Part shown: positions 36,001 through 44,259 of the stretch, one piece after another
Layout of the letters: each line of letters opens with the position of its first letter
How positions within the stretch are numbered: position 1 is the stretch's first letter
Source: Roseiconus nitratireducens
GTDB lineage: Bacteria > Planctomycetota > Planctomycetia > Pirellulales > Pirellulaceae
Assembly: GCF_008629675.1 (NCBI RefSeq)
Contig: NZ_VWOX01000001.1
Coordinates: forward strand, 62,001 to 126,000
DNA: 64,000 nucleotides
Direction: 5' to 3'
Translations under genes and position numbers: made by a program
Notes under the pieces: generated by a model
Told to the model about the DNA's origin: nothing
Databases searched by the model: none
The model's input: the letters and a program-made list of their open reading frames with translations, nothing else

Positions 36001-39000
36001 TCTGCGAGGGCGTGGATTGTCGCTGGCGCGCTGCGGCTACGTCAGCGATTTGCGTCTGGGGGATGAATACGAGTACGTGCTGCGACGTCAGTACGCTGCA
36101 AAGTATCCCGGTGTGATGCTGCCCCAGCCGAGCATTTTGCTGAACCCCTGGGAGACAGAGACGACATCCAACGAGAGCCAGAGTGCCCAGGCGGGCGATG
36201 CACCACAGCCATCGGCGGCCCCCGCATCGGAACTTTCCCGGCAACAACGCGGCGCCGATCGAGCCAAGTCCGAAGCCGCGGTGGTGGCCCCCGACTTTGA
36301 TTTTCTGTCCGACGCCGGCGTCGTCGTGTCCAACCTGATCCCGGACGCGCAGGCCAAGGTGACCATTCCCGCCGATGTGATTGCCGGCATGCCCATCGTC
36401 CGCTTGGTTGTGGCCGATCCGGCTACGGTGCTTTGCAAAACCGTTTCCGGGGAGCTCAATCGACCGGAGGTCGAAGACCTGCGGCTGGCGAAGGCACTGC
36501 CGGCCGACAAGCCGTTTTCCTTTGAACGCGCCGTGTCGGTGGTTTCCGCCGAGCAACCGCTCGATCTGAAAACCCTGGGCTCAGCACAGTTTCAGGTGTA
36601 CGGCGATGTGGCGTCGCTGCTGCAGCTGTATCAGACCCTGGTGAGCGATTCCCGCCTGAAAGAGTTTGAGGTGCTGGGCCGCTGGAACGCGCTGTCCAAA
36701 CAGCAGAAGTTGGATTCCTATTCGGAGCTGGCGTGTCACGAGTTGCACCTGTTTCTCCGCATGCATGATCCCGAATTCTTCAACGAAGTGATCCGTCCCT
36801 ACTTGGCCAACAAGAAGGAAAAACAGCTGGTCGATCACTGGTTGCTCGACGAAGACCTGTCGCAGTACGCGTCGGTCTGGAAGTATCAATCGTTGTCCGC
36901 GGCCGAGAGAGCTTTGCTCGCGATACGCGTTCCCGAATTGCGCAGCAAGGTGCGACGAGACCTTTTGGAAACCGTGGACCTGATGGACGACGATTTCGAC
37001 CGCCAACGCAAACAGATCGAAAGCGCGCTGCGCTCGGAGGTGATGTTTGAGTTCGGGGCATTGGAAGAGAAGGAAATGGCAATGGGGGATGAGGACGCCG
37101 ATGGCTTAAGTCGCTTCAGAGGGCGTGGCGGAATGGGCGGCAGCTTGGGGATGGCCGACGCAGACGCCTTCATGGGCTTGTCGGACTCTCTTTCGGTCAA
37201 CTCGCCGGAGGCGGCGGCTGCCCTCGATGCAAAGAATGGTCGGCGAAAAGCAGCGATCCGGCTCCAAGAAGAAGTCCGGTCCTCAAATCGCGAGCTCAGT
37301 TCCCGCATGTACTTCGGACGAACCAGCGGTTTGGCCGGAAAACAGATGTTCTATCAGGGTCTAGACAGCACCAAGCAGTGGGCGGAAAGCCATTGGGACC
37401 ACGTCCGTGTCGTCGGCGGACCCTCGCCGATCAATCTGATCCCCATCAATCCGTTCTGGAGCGATTTGGCCGAAGCGTCATGGCAGGGGAACGAGGGGGC
37501 ACCGGCGGTGTCGCGGCATTTGCTGCGGCCCACCGAAAGCCGACATGCGGCGCTGGTGGCGCTGGCGATGTCCGGCCTGCCCCTGTCCGCCGGCGAGATT
37601 TCATTGCCGGTGGAGCCGGAAACCGTTTACCGTCCGGCCCATCCCGTGGCGCTGGTGACGAAACGACTTCGTTCCCTGCAAAAGGACCCCTCAGAATCCA
37701 GCGTCATGATCGGTCAAATGTTCCGCCGGTTGCGAGAGGACAACCAGTCTGGCAAGGCGGCGACGGAGCCGGATCGGTTCCTGACGGGCGAGGCGTATGA
37801 AGGTCGGGTGGTCGTCTCCAACCCGACGGCAACCGAACAGATCGTCGAGCTGTTCTGGCAAATCCCGGCCGGCAGCCTGCCGTTGTCCGGAAGCCAAGTC
37901 ACCGACAGCAAAACCGTGACGCTCGCGCCGTTTGCCGTCTCCGCGGTGCAGTACCAGTTCTACTTTCCCCGCGAAGGTGAATTCGTGCATTACCCCGCTA
38001 CGGTTTCCAGCGGTGATGACTTGCTGGCCTGGGCGGACGCCAAAGAATTCCGTGTCGCCGACCAGTGGCCCGATGACACGGTGACCTGGCAATCGATCGC
38101 GCGTGACGGATCGGCCCAACAGATCCAGGATTATCTGAAGGATGCTAATCTGCATGATCTGGATTGGTCGCTGGTGCTGCATCGCTTGAAAGACCGCCAG
38201 GTTTTCGATGTCGTCACCGACGCCCTCGATCAAGTGAAGCTTCCGGAAGCCCAGGTTTGGGCGTACGGCTTCCATCACAATGATCCCGAAGCGATGCGAC
38301 GTTTTCTGTCGCTTCGAGATGATCTGATCGCCCGCACGGGGCCGGTGATCAAGTCGACGCTACTTTCAATCGATCCAATCGAGCGAGGATTCTACGAGCA
38401 CTTGGAATACGCTCCCCTGGTGCGGGCCCGAATTCATCGATTGGGAGACGTCGATGAGATCCTGAATCCGACGTTCCTGGGACACTACCAGCAATTCGTT
38501 CGACGATTGGGGTTCCATGATTCCATCGAACCCACGGAGAAAATGCCGCTGACTTATTACCTGCTGTTGCAGAACCGGATCGAGGAGGCCATCAAGTTCT
38601 TCGACTCGTTGAATCGTGAAGCCGTCCCCAGCCAGCTCCAATATGATTTCCTGGCAGGGTACCTGGCGATGCACCGAGGCGATTTCGAGAATGCTCTGGC
38701 CATCGCACGCCGGCATGCGGATCACCCCGTGCCCCGTTGGAACACGCGATTCAACGAGATGAATTTGCAGATTCGCCAACGGTTCGAGTTGATGGATTCC
38801 CAACAACTGGTCTCCGCCCCCGATCAAGACAAAGCGATTGACGAATCAAGCGTTTCAACGAAATCGGCGGATTTGGCAATCGCCGATCGCAACCGGGCAA
38901 ACAGTCAGGCGTCAGCCACCGTACCGGAGGTCATGGTGCGAGTCGAAGACGACAGCATCCGGCTGGATCACCGCAATACGGATCGTGTCGACATCAACTT

Positions 39001-39490
39001 GTACGGCGTTGATTTGGAATTGCTGTTCAGCAAAGCACCGTTCGCTCGAAAGGACCTGCAGCGGATCGCCATGGTTCGCCCCACCAAGAGCGATGTCGTC
39101 GACACGCCCTCGCAAACGGGGACCATTCGGATTCCGATCCCCGAAGACCTGCGTGCCCAGACCCTGCTGGTGGAAGCGACCGTGGGCGCCTCTCGCGGGA
39201 CGGCGCTCTACTACGGCGGCGAACTGACGACCTACGTCAGCGAGGCGTTCGGCCAGTTGCAAACGACGGACGCCAGCACGCATCGCCCGGTGGTCAAAGC
39301 CTACGTCAAGGTCTATGCGGAATATCCCAACGGCGACATCCGTTTCTACAAGGACGGCTACACCGATGGCCGCGGTCGGTTCGACTACACCAGCATCAGC
39401 GCGGCCGACGCCAAAAGCGCTAGCCGTTATTCGATCCTGGTCTTGAGCGAAGACCGGGGTGCCACACTGCATGAAGTGGACGCACCCTGA
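33095..39490 (+). CDS. Very large secreted alpha-2-macroglobulin-like protein
   Basis: 2131 residues. Signal peptide at about 1-33. Residues about 445-590 look like macroglobulin-type beta domains: NIETLVVRIYEMNALAYY, GVWIIDLVGQGRRARTLI, and VQITILDE-type turns with a DDGGVFLP ending. Several Ig-like beta segments follow, then a low-complexity linker (about 1020-1070), a Gly/Met/Asp-rich spot (GRGGMGGSLGMADADAF, about 1344-1360), helical repeats resembling TPR (about 1770-1900), and a C-terminal beta domain with VKVYAEYPNGDIRFYKDGY near 2070. No CxEQ thioester motif is seen, so protease trapping as in classical macroglobulins is not supported. No enzyme motif noticed. Function unknown; the fold assignment is by eye. 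Confidence 0.75.
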   Translation: MLSRNRMFCALIWGLLGIGAIPLPVTPTTLMAAPIGLMERFALAEDREAVLAELIPGSEDYYFYHCLHYQNTNQLARADAILNEWVASRKGQMTALIHSMTDRQRLLTYDQSPQQTVDYFVRRLGIQLNHSPPARKGTRRFPSQLDPDFLNRERWVQASLRDNVSLSPAGLRIAAGMYLQGDAKTPISLHDFLNRVDGAYLQQLDELVIQELKSRPPREQRFGDLTAHDFLTLEELERVAQSVPAIADDNSLVNAKLRRLRPGGDVDISQQPRERREYLVEVEKYVRTLPPAYNSLKASAAYRLLEANLQFGIWDEALFLHYLSLPRRSPIISPVLERSSVRANPTDDFTEIAILPPIGDETGLVETYLEHFLRDAADTKKFERFLQADYLRRVFARTKLMAGAENPQTYYQMLSAAERQQLRDEIELRFAPQNPRRYSDDQDSELLVDVKNIETLVVRIYEMNALAYYRGNDQRLDTDVDLDGLIATHERTLQYDRPPVERHREAIALPECSGRGVWIIDLVGQGRRARTLIQRGDLQTVRAADADGMQITILDEDRNPVPNAKIYVGNQEFTAGDDGGVFLPMVSEAVDRKAIVSDGKLAKPIEFKHLQENYSLQAGFFVDHTLLQSGHVADLLVRPRLLLGGNPIDPAVLKDATVRVVATDLEGIQTSKQFDQLELNQSKELALTFRVPPRLASIEFELSGHVIGLSDRRKRELQVKHAVDVAGVRRTDQTVDAFLTRDSDSFVIETRGRSGEPVVGATVRLEFDLDIGSTQPSQYLQSDDQGQIRLGLLDHVTRLKYGIAERSQHQFDLQLNQQIWPQAVNLSTDQALRLPVVDGRTADSYRLLEIREGKMRSDLSDRLKIDNGFLTASDLPAGNLQLLDRVTGDSTQVTVIDGRVIDRVLVGKIRHQEQSAAVPLSIQDVQVNPDGSLAVQLSGNTDFARVHVIASRYFDRLSPLDDLYLGTPTLRGRGLSLARCGYVSDLRLGDEYEYVLRRQYAAKYPGVMLPQPSILLNPWETETTSNESQSAQAGDAPQPSAAPASELSRQQRGADRAKSEAAVVAPDFDFLSDAGVVVSNLIPDAQAKVTIPADVIAGMPIVRLVVADPATVLCKTVSGELNRPEVEDLRLAKALPADKPFSFERAVSVVSAEQPLDLKTLGSAQFQVYGDVASLLQLYQTLVSDSRLKEFEVLGRWNALSKQQKLDSYSELACHELHLFLRMHDPEFFNEVIRPYLANKKEKQLVDHWLLDEDLSQYASVWKYQSLSAAERALLAIRVPELRSKVRRDLLETVDLMDDDFDRQRKQIESALRSEVMFEFGALEEKEMAMGDEDADGLSRFRGRGGMGGSLGMADADAFMGLSDSLSVNSPEAAAALDAKNGRRKAAIRLQEEVRSSNRELSSRMYFGRTSGLAGKQMFYQGLDSTKQWAESHWDHVRVVGGPSPINLIPINPFWSDLAEASWQGNEGAPAVSRHLLRPTESRHAALVALAMSGLPLSAGEISLPVEPETVYRPAHPVALVTKRLRSLQKDPSESSVMIGQMFRRLREDNQSGKAATEPDRFLTGEAYEGRVVVSNPTATEQIVELFWQIPAGSLPLSGSQVTDSKTVTLAPFAVSAVQYQFYFPREGEFVHYPATVSSGDDLLAWADAKEFRVADQWPDDTVTWQSIARDGSAQQIQDYLKDANLHDLDWSLVLHRLKDRQVFDVVTDALDQVKLPEAQVWAYGFHHNDPEAMRRFLSLRDDLIARTGPVIKSTLLSIDPIERGFYEHLEYAPLVRARIHRLGDVDEILNPTFLGHYQQFVRRLGFHDSIEPTEKMPLTYYLLLQNRIEEAIKFFDSLNREAVPSQLQYDFLAGYLAMHRGDFENALAIARRHADHPVPRWNTRFNEMNLQIRQRFELMDSQQLVSAPDQDKAIDESSVSTKSADLAIADRNRANSQASATVPEVMVRVEDDSIRLDHRNTDRVDINLYGVDLELLFSKAPFARKDLQRIAMVRPTKSDVVDTPSQTGTIRIPIPEDLRAQTLLVEATVGASRGTALYYGGELTTYVSEAFGQLQTTDASTHRPVVKAYVKVYAEYPNGDIRFYKDGYTDGRGRFDYTSISAADAKSASRYSILVLSEDRGATLHEVDAP

Positions 39491-39524
39491 TTCGGTCTTG
39501 ATCCGGCTTGCGGCACGCGCGGCA

Positions 39525-40913
39525 TCACCTGCTGCCAACGTTCCCGAAATGCTGACAGAGCTCTGGGGTTGCGATGCGTCGCCGCAAGGGACGCACCGAC
39601 CTTAGATCACAACCGACCCGATTGCGCCGGACTTTCGTGATCAGTGTGGCAACGGGTTCTCCAGGATCAAACGACGTCGGCCCGCCTGGCGTGTCGGTTA
39701 GATGAGCGTTCGGCACCGTCAAGGATTCAAACCGGCTGGGATCAAATCTCAGCCGGCGACGGGCGAAGCAGATCCGTTTGAGCGTGTAGTCGTGGGAGCA
39801 TTTCGGATACGTGCGGAGCCGCTCAAGCCAAAGATCCACGGGATCAAACAGGGAACAAGGCAGATCCAACGACTCGCTCCACGTCCGCTCGACCAACTCC
39901 ATCGAACCGCTCCACCGGGCATTGACCTCCAACATCGTGACACGTCCTTGGTTGACAATTAGGTCGATATTGAATGGTCCTCGGATCGGACCGATCTTTG
40001 GGTCTTGTCGACACTGCCGGACCACGGCACTTCCCAGGGCCTCGATCCGGCTCTGCAGATCGGATGGCAACTCGATCGGACCGAAGGCTCCCGCAAACAC
40101 AAACGGGCGATCTCCAATGCGGGTGCGCAGCAGGCGGCAGGTTCCCAGGCACAGGCTTCGTTCCCCGTCGGTCAAGTAGCTGGCGCCGACCAGTCGCCCG
40201 CTCACGTAGGCTTGGATGTAAGAAGCACCGTCGCGATCGGGTTGCGGGTTCGCATGGTCGTGCCAGCGAACGCCCAGGCCGCCACAGCTGACAGCATTCT
40301 TGGTCAACCAACGCCCCCAGCGTCCGGATGACGACGGCGCGAAGGCGTCGGTCCTGGAAACCGTTTGGGGAAAGCGCGCGCCCGCTTCATGGGCGATGCG
40401 GCGGAGAATCGGCAGCGATTGCAGGCTGCGGATCTGCCGTGGCGTGGCGGTCAAGAACCGCCGCGGACAACTTTCCAGCCATCGAAACCCGGACACCAGG
40501 CCGCCCCCGATGATGACCGGGGTTTCGGGCGAGACGGCTTTTGCAAAACAATCCTGGCCGCCGGTGTCACCCGGAGTCTGGGCATCCTCCCGTTCTCGTG
40601 GGTTGCCTGAACCGCCGCAGAATGCATCGATCGGATGCCAGGCATCGCACGCGACGAGCGTTTCTCGATCTCCGAAACCGTCCACTGCGACGGGAGCGTA
40701 GCCGGCGCGACGCGCGGATTCCGCGGCGGCCCGGACCGAACCTCCGATCAGCAGCACCTGATCGCCGGAGGAAGGGGACGGCGGAGCGGCAACCGACGCC
40801 CGGGGCCGGGAAGAAGGCTGGCGCCCGTCGATGGACTCGGATTCGTGTTTTGATCGGTCGCCCGCTGCCTCCGGTGACCGGCCTTTCAGTTCCTTGGGGT
40901 CGGGTGGTTGCAT
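39525..40913 (-). CDS. ATP-grasp protein, probable tetrahydromethanopterin-related (OrfY-like)
   Basis: 462 residues. A disordered, Ser/Pro/Arg-rich N-terminus (1-48) precedes a pre-ATP-grasp Rossmann-like fold (QVLLIGGSVRAAAESARRAGY) and an ATP-grasp core whose clearest motifs are IQAYVSGRLVGASYL, GPFNIDLIV and TMLEVNARWSGSMELVE, the last holding the Mg-binding Glu and Asn. An ATP-grasp gene (OrfY) accompanies the H4MPT C1 genes in methylotrophs and Planctomycetes and is thought to help make the cofactor. It is divergent from fae with 143 nt between starts, which makes that role likely but unproven here. Confidence 0.75.
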   Translation of the reverse strand: MQPPDPKELKGRSPEAAGDRSKHESESIDGRQPSSRPRASVAAPPSPSSGDQVLLIGGSVRAAAESARRAGYAPVAVDGFGDRETLVACDAWHPIDAFCGGSGNPREREDAQTPGDTGGQDCFAKAVSPETPVIIGGGLVSGFRWLESCPRRFLTATPRQIRSLQSLPILRRIAHEAGARFPQTVSRTDAFAPSSSGRWGRWLTKNAVSCGGLGVRWHDHANPQPDRDGASYIQAYVSGRLVGASYLTDGERSLCLGTCRLLRTRIGDRPFVFAGAFGPIELPSDLQSRIEALGSAVVRQCRQDPKIGPIRGPFNIDLIVNQGRVTMLEVNARWSGSMELVERTWSESLDLPCSLFDPVDLWLERLRTYPKCSHDYTLKRICFARRRLRFDPSRFESLTVPNAHLTDTPGGPTSFDPGEPVATLITKVRRNRVGCDLRSVRPLRRRIATPELCQHFGNVGSR

Positions 40914-41056
40914 CGCGACGGCGGTTTGTTAGCTTTTCGAACACTCCAGACCCACCCCAAACGCACCTGCGGCGATTCCGGAGCGTTCTGCGGGGCAACG
41001 GACATGTGTTTCCCCATCGGTCTGCCAAGACACCTTCCTTCTGACAGGTAGCTCAA

Positions 41057-41557
41057 ATGCAGTTTTACATCGGTGAAGCCCTGGTGGGCGATGGCAATGA
41101 GGTCGCGCACATCGATTTGATGATCGGCAGCAAAGATGGCCCGGTGGGCGTCGCGTTCGCCAACGCCTTGTCGACGCAAAGCGAGGGCCACACCAACCTG
41201 CTGGCGGTCCTGGAGCCGAACGTGGCGGTCAAGCCGTCCACCGTGATGATCACGAAAGTCACCCTGAAGGGCATGAAGCAGGTCGTGCAGATGTTCGGTC
41301 CGGCTCAGGCCGCCGTGGCGAAGGCCGTCGCGGACGCTGTCAGCGAGGGAGTCATTCCGAAGGATCAGACGGAAGACCTGGTTTGTGTTTGCGGCGTCTT
41401 CATCCACCCGGAAGCCGAAGACGACGAAAAGATCTACAAGTACAACTACGAAGCGGTCAAGCAGTCGTTGGTCAACGCGATGGGTGGCAAGCCGACTGCC
41501 GACGAGATGATCGCCAAGAAGGATTCGGCGGCTCACCCGTTCAAGGGCAACTTCTGA
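41057..41557 (+). CDS. fae: Formaldehyde-activating enzyme (tetrahydromethanopterin hydro-lyase)
   Basis: 166 residues. Cytoplasmic enzyme that condenses formaldehyde with tetrahydromethanopterin to methylene-H4MPT. Family hallmarks: QFYIGEALVGDGNEVAHIDLMIG with the catalytic His at residue 18, PVGVAFANALSTQSEGHTNLLAV, the LEPNVAVKPSTVMITKVTLK strand, and AAHPFKGNF at the end. Full length for the family. Start supported by AGGTAG 8 nt upstream. mtdB follows after 7 nt, so the first two steps of formaldehyde oxidation are in one transcript. Confidence 0.96.
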   Translation: MQFYIGEALVGDGNEVAHIDLMIGSKDGPVGVAFANALSTQSEGHTNLLAVLEPNVAVKPSTVMITKVTLKGMKQVVQMFGPAQAAVAKAVADAVSEGVIPKDQTEDLVCVCGVFIHPEAEDDEKIYKYNYEAVKQSLVNAMGGKPTADEMIAKKDSAAHPFKGNF

Positions 41558-41564
41558 TTTCGGC

Positions 41565-42458
41565 ATGCCCAAACGCATCCTGTTTCAATTCGATTGCGAT
41601 CCCCAGCCGAGTTCGTTTGACGCGGTGGTCGCAATCGATGCGGGGGTTGAGCATTTGATTCCATTCGCGGGCGTGCAGGCGACCGCGATCGAGTCGCTGG
41701 TCCACGGGGCGATGTTCACCCGCGGCGGTGACGATCTTCGCAACACCGCGATCTTCATCGGCGGGAGCGACGTCTCCAGCGCTGAGGCTCTCTTGCGCCG
41801 GGTCACCGAAACGTTCTTCGGGCCCGTTCGTGTCTCGGTGATGTTGGACGCCAACGGGTGCAACACCACGGCCGCCGCGGCGGTCGTGGCAGCCGCACGC
41901 CATGTCACGCTGGCGGGAGCGTCCGCCGTCGTGCTGGGAGGTACCGGGCCGGTCGGTCAACGCGTGGCGCGACTACTGGCGACCGACGGCGCATCGGTGA
42001 CCGTGACCAGCCGGTCGCAATCGCGTGCCCAAACGGTTTGCGATCAGATTGCCCAGCAGTTGTCGGAATCGGATTCCGGTCCTCTGCGGGCGGCGGAGAC
42101 GGCCGCGCCTGGCAGCCTTCGCAAAGTTCTGTCCGACGCCCAAATCGTGATCGCTTGCGGGGCCGCGGGCGTGCAACTGGCGTCGTCGGATGATCTGCGG
42201 TCCGCGACGGACCTGGCGGTGGCGGTGGACTTGAACGCCGTGCCTCCCGCAGGACTGGACGGCGTGTCGGTCACCGACAAGGCCGCCAAGATTCAAGAGC
42301 ATTCCGCGTCCGTCGGCTACGGTGCTGTGGGCGTCGGTGGTCTGAAAATGAAAACCCACCGAGCCGCAATCCAATCATTGTTTGAATCCAACGACAAAGT
42401 TTTGGATGCTGATGAAATCTTCGCGCTGGCAAAATCGGTCGATGCGAAGTCGGGTTGA
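41565..42458 (+). CDS. mtdB: Methylene-tetrahydromethanopterin dehydrogenase
   Basis: 297 residues. MtdA/MtdB family: FDCDPQPSSFDAVVAIDAGV at the start, NGCNTTAAAAVVAAA in the pterin-binding part, and the NAD(P)-binding loop VLGGTGPVGQRVARLLA (about 124-140). It oxidises methylene-H4MPT, the product of Fae, to methenyl-H4MPT. MtdB rather than MtdA is chosen from the linked fae and H4MPT-type context. Seven nucleotides separate it from fae. Mch, Fhc and the H4MPT synthesis genes are not within the window. Confidence 0.92.
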   Translation: MPKRILFQFDCDPQPSSFDAVVAIDAGVEHLIPFAGVQATAIESLVHGAMFTRGGDDLRNTAIFIGGSDVSSAEALLRRVTETFFGPVRVSVMLDANGCNTTAAAAVVAAARHVTLAGASAVVLGGTGPVGQRVARLLATDGASVTVTSRSQSRAQTVCDQIAQQLSESDSGPLRAAETAAPGSLRKVLSDAQIVIACGAAGVQLASSDDLRSATDLAVAVDLNAVPPAGLDGVSVTDKAAKIQEHSASVGYGAVGVGGLKMKTHRAAIQSLFESNDKVLDADEIFALAKSVDAKSG

Positions 42459-42541
42459 TCAATGAAGTCGCGAATGCGGCGTGAATCCCGACGGCCCCGT
42501 CTCCACTTCCCGAACTCGTTTTCCTCGTCAGCGAGACATCC

Positions 42542-43162
42542 ATGTTTGATCTCGTGCTCGGGACACACAACCGCAAGAAGCTGATCGAGCTGAAGTTGAT
42601 GTTGCCGGAGCAGCATTACCGGCTGCAATCTTTGTCCGAGATCCCGTCGGCGATCGAAGTGGAGGAAACCGGGGCAACGTTCACCGAGAACGCGATGCTC
42701 AAGGCGACCGAGCAGGCGAAGCACCTCGGGCGGTGGGTGTTGGCAGAAGATAGCGGGTTGGCAGTCGACGCGCTCGGTGGGGCTCCAGGAGTCTACTCCG
42801 CCCGCTACGGTGGCGTTCACGGCGACGATGCCGCCAACAATGAGAAGCTGCTGGCGGAACTTGCCGGGGTCCCGCCCGAAAAACGGACCGCCCGTTACCA
42901 TTGCGAAATCTGTTTGTCGGATCCCTCCGGGACGCCCCGAATCACGGCCGGTGGCACCTGCGGCGGAGTGATTCGAACCGAACCGTCCGGCAGCGGAGGC
43001 TTCGGTTACGATCCTTTGTTTGAGATCCGCGAGTACCACCGGACGTTCGCGGAGTTGGATTTGACCGTCAAGCGAGCGCTCAGCCACCGCAGCCGCGCAC
43101 TGCGACAATTCCTTCCGCAGCTTCGGCGTCTGATCGTTCATGCCGCCGCCACCGATTCCTGA
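42542..43162 (+). CDS. rdgB: XTP/dITP diphosphatase (RdgB/HAM1 family)
   Basis: 206 residues. Removes non-canonical purine nucleoside triphosphates such as XTP and ITP from the pool. Motifs: VLGTHNRKKLIELK, TGATFTENAMLKA, WVLAEDSGLAVDALGGAPGVYSARY and SGGFGYDPLF, all family signatures, with the catalytic Asp in the AEDSGL box. Slightly extended at the C-terminus. It follows mtdB by 83 nt on the same strand; the combination is not known to be functional. Confidence 0.96.
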   Translation: MFDLVLGTHNRKKLIELKLMLPEQHYRLQSLSEIPSAIEVEETGATFTENAMLKATEQAKHLGRWVLAEDSGLAVDALGGAPGVYSARYGGVHGDDAANNEKLLAELAGVPPEKRTARYHCEICLSDPSGTPRITAGGTCGGVIRTEPSGSGGFGYDPLFEIREYHRTFAELDLTVKRALSHRSRALRQFLPQLRRLIVHAAATDS

Positions 43163-43179
43163 GCAACTGATCCGGCCAG

Positions 43180-43312
43180 GCATTGTCTGAAAACACGTAG
43201 CTACGCTCGCCAGAGCGTGGGTTTCTGCCGCAATCGCAATCGCAATCGCAATCGCAATCGCAATCGCAAACGCAACGGCAACAAACGGGTTTGGCGCCTT
43301 TTCAGACAAAGC
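43180..43312. mobile_element. Family A palindromic element (MITE-like), 133 bp
   Basis: Ends GCATTGTCTGAAAA (43180-43193) and TTTTCAGACAAAGC (43299-43312) are inverted copies with one mismatch. Inside are the 24-bp hairpin module (43197-43220) and an expanded hexanucleotide run. It has the same design as 21795-21892 but is 35 bp longer because of the hexanucleotides. A fragment of family B follows at once. No coding capacity. Confidence 0.75.
43229..43276. repeat. CGCAAT hexanucleotide run
   Basis: Six exact CGCAAT units at 43229-43264 followed by CGCAAA and CGCAAC. The run lies inside the family A element. Both strands stay open through it and would encode Arg-Asn or Ala-Ile dipeptides, but these are not genes. 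Confidence 0.95.
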
Positions 43313-43322
43313 ACTAGTACCG

Positions 43323-43355
43323 ATGCAATGAGCGGCGTGGCGCCAACCGCCGGTG
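43323..43355 (+). repeat. Family B element, internal fragment
   Basis: ATGCAATGAGCGGCGTGGCG then CCAACCGCCGGT matches the central hairpin part of the 127-bp family B element. It begins about ten bases after the end of the family A element. Confidence 0.65.
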
Positions 43356-43369
43356 TTTCTCGGTGTTCG

Positions 43370-44074
43370 CTAACGTTTGGAAAACACGGCCAGGCCGATG
43401 CCCAACATCCAATCGTCCGCGTCCCGGCCTTCGGTCGCGATCATGTAACGGCCATAGCTGGTCAGTCGAATTTGTGGTGTCCACCAAAAATGGGCACCGA
43501 CTTCGGGATAGATCGCCGCAAACGCACCGGAGAAGCGTTCTTTCTCTTCACGATATTCGTCGATCCAGCCGTCATCGTCGTTGTCGATTCCGTCGCCGGA
43601 TGCGTCGACCGTTTCATGTGCCGCGCCGGCATAGACGCCTCCGCCAACGAACGGCGCCAACCGACTGGGCGTTTGCAAACGCAAACCGGCATCCACACCG
43701 GTGAACCAGTCGTCTTCGCTGCCCATGCCCATCAATGACGCTCGGCCGGTCAGGTAACTCGTCAGGTACGACTCCGCACCGACGTCGACCGATAGCAAGC
43801 TATTGTCGGACTCGGGTCGATAGGTGTAGCCGCCAGAAACAAACAGGCCGCTGGCGCCTTTCAAAAAGCGGGCATCCATCGCTTGCTTGATCTTTCCTGG
43901 AACATCGCCTTTCGGAGCTCCGTCGGCGTATTTGACGGCGTAGTCGGCGTCGTCCATCGCCCAGCGTGATTTCAAGATACCGGTCGGCAGCGCGCAGCCC
44001 GACATCAATCCGGCCAGGGCGATCCAGCATGCCGAGGCGAGATGACGAAAACTGCCTGAACGATGGGTTGGCAT
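43370..44074 (-). CDS. Outer-membrane-type lipoprotein, beta-barrel-like
   Basis: 234 residues. Signal peptide with lipobox LMSGC (lipidated Cys at about 27). The mature part alternates glycine-rich beta strands ending in an aromatic residue (GLFVSGGYTYRP, PFVGGGVYAGAA, AHFWWTPQIRLTSYGRY), as in small beta barrels. Near residue 160 an insertion with DASGDGIDNDDDGWIDE resembles a thrombospondin-type-3/EF-like calcium loop, probably in an exposed loop. Function unknown. Confidence 0.8.
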   Translation of the reverse strand: MPTHRSGSFRHLASACWIALAGLMSGCALPTGILKSRWAMDDADYAVKYADGAPKGDVPGKIKQAMDARFLKGASGLFVSGGYTYRPESDNSLLSVDVGAESYLTSYLTGRASLMGMGSEDDWFTGVDAGLRLQTPSRLAPFVGGGVYAGAAHETVDASGDGIDNDDDGWIDEYREEKERFSGAFAAIYPEVGAHFWWTPQIRLTSYGRYMIATEGRDADDWMLGIGLAVFSKR

Positions 44075-44259
44075 CCGCTACCTCCATTGACCCACACGGC
44101 CGCACGCCGTGTCTCATCACCCCGCGGGTCCGCTAAGTCGACGCGCACCTGATATCCCGTCTACCATCTTCGAGGGGGATTCGGCAAGTCGAGTTCACGC
44201 GTCTGAGAACCAAAAGAACGTGCGGAACGAATCCGGTGTCGCGTCAAAATCCCGGCGAA

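Noticed and set aside
33095..39490. Classical alpha-2-macroglobulin protease trap
   Set aside because: No CxEQ thioester motif is visible.
42317..43309. Minus-strand frame with an Ala-Ile dipeptide run, and a plus-strand frame with Arg-Asn repeats
   Set aside because: Both are read-throughs of the CGCAAT hexanucleotide run and lie partly over rdgB and mtdB; they are not proteins.
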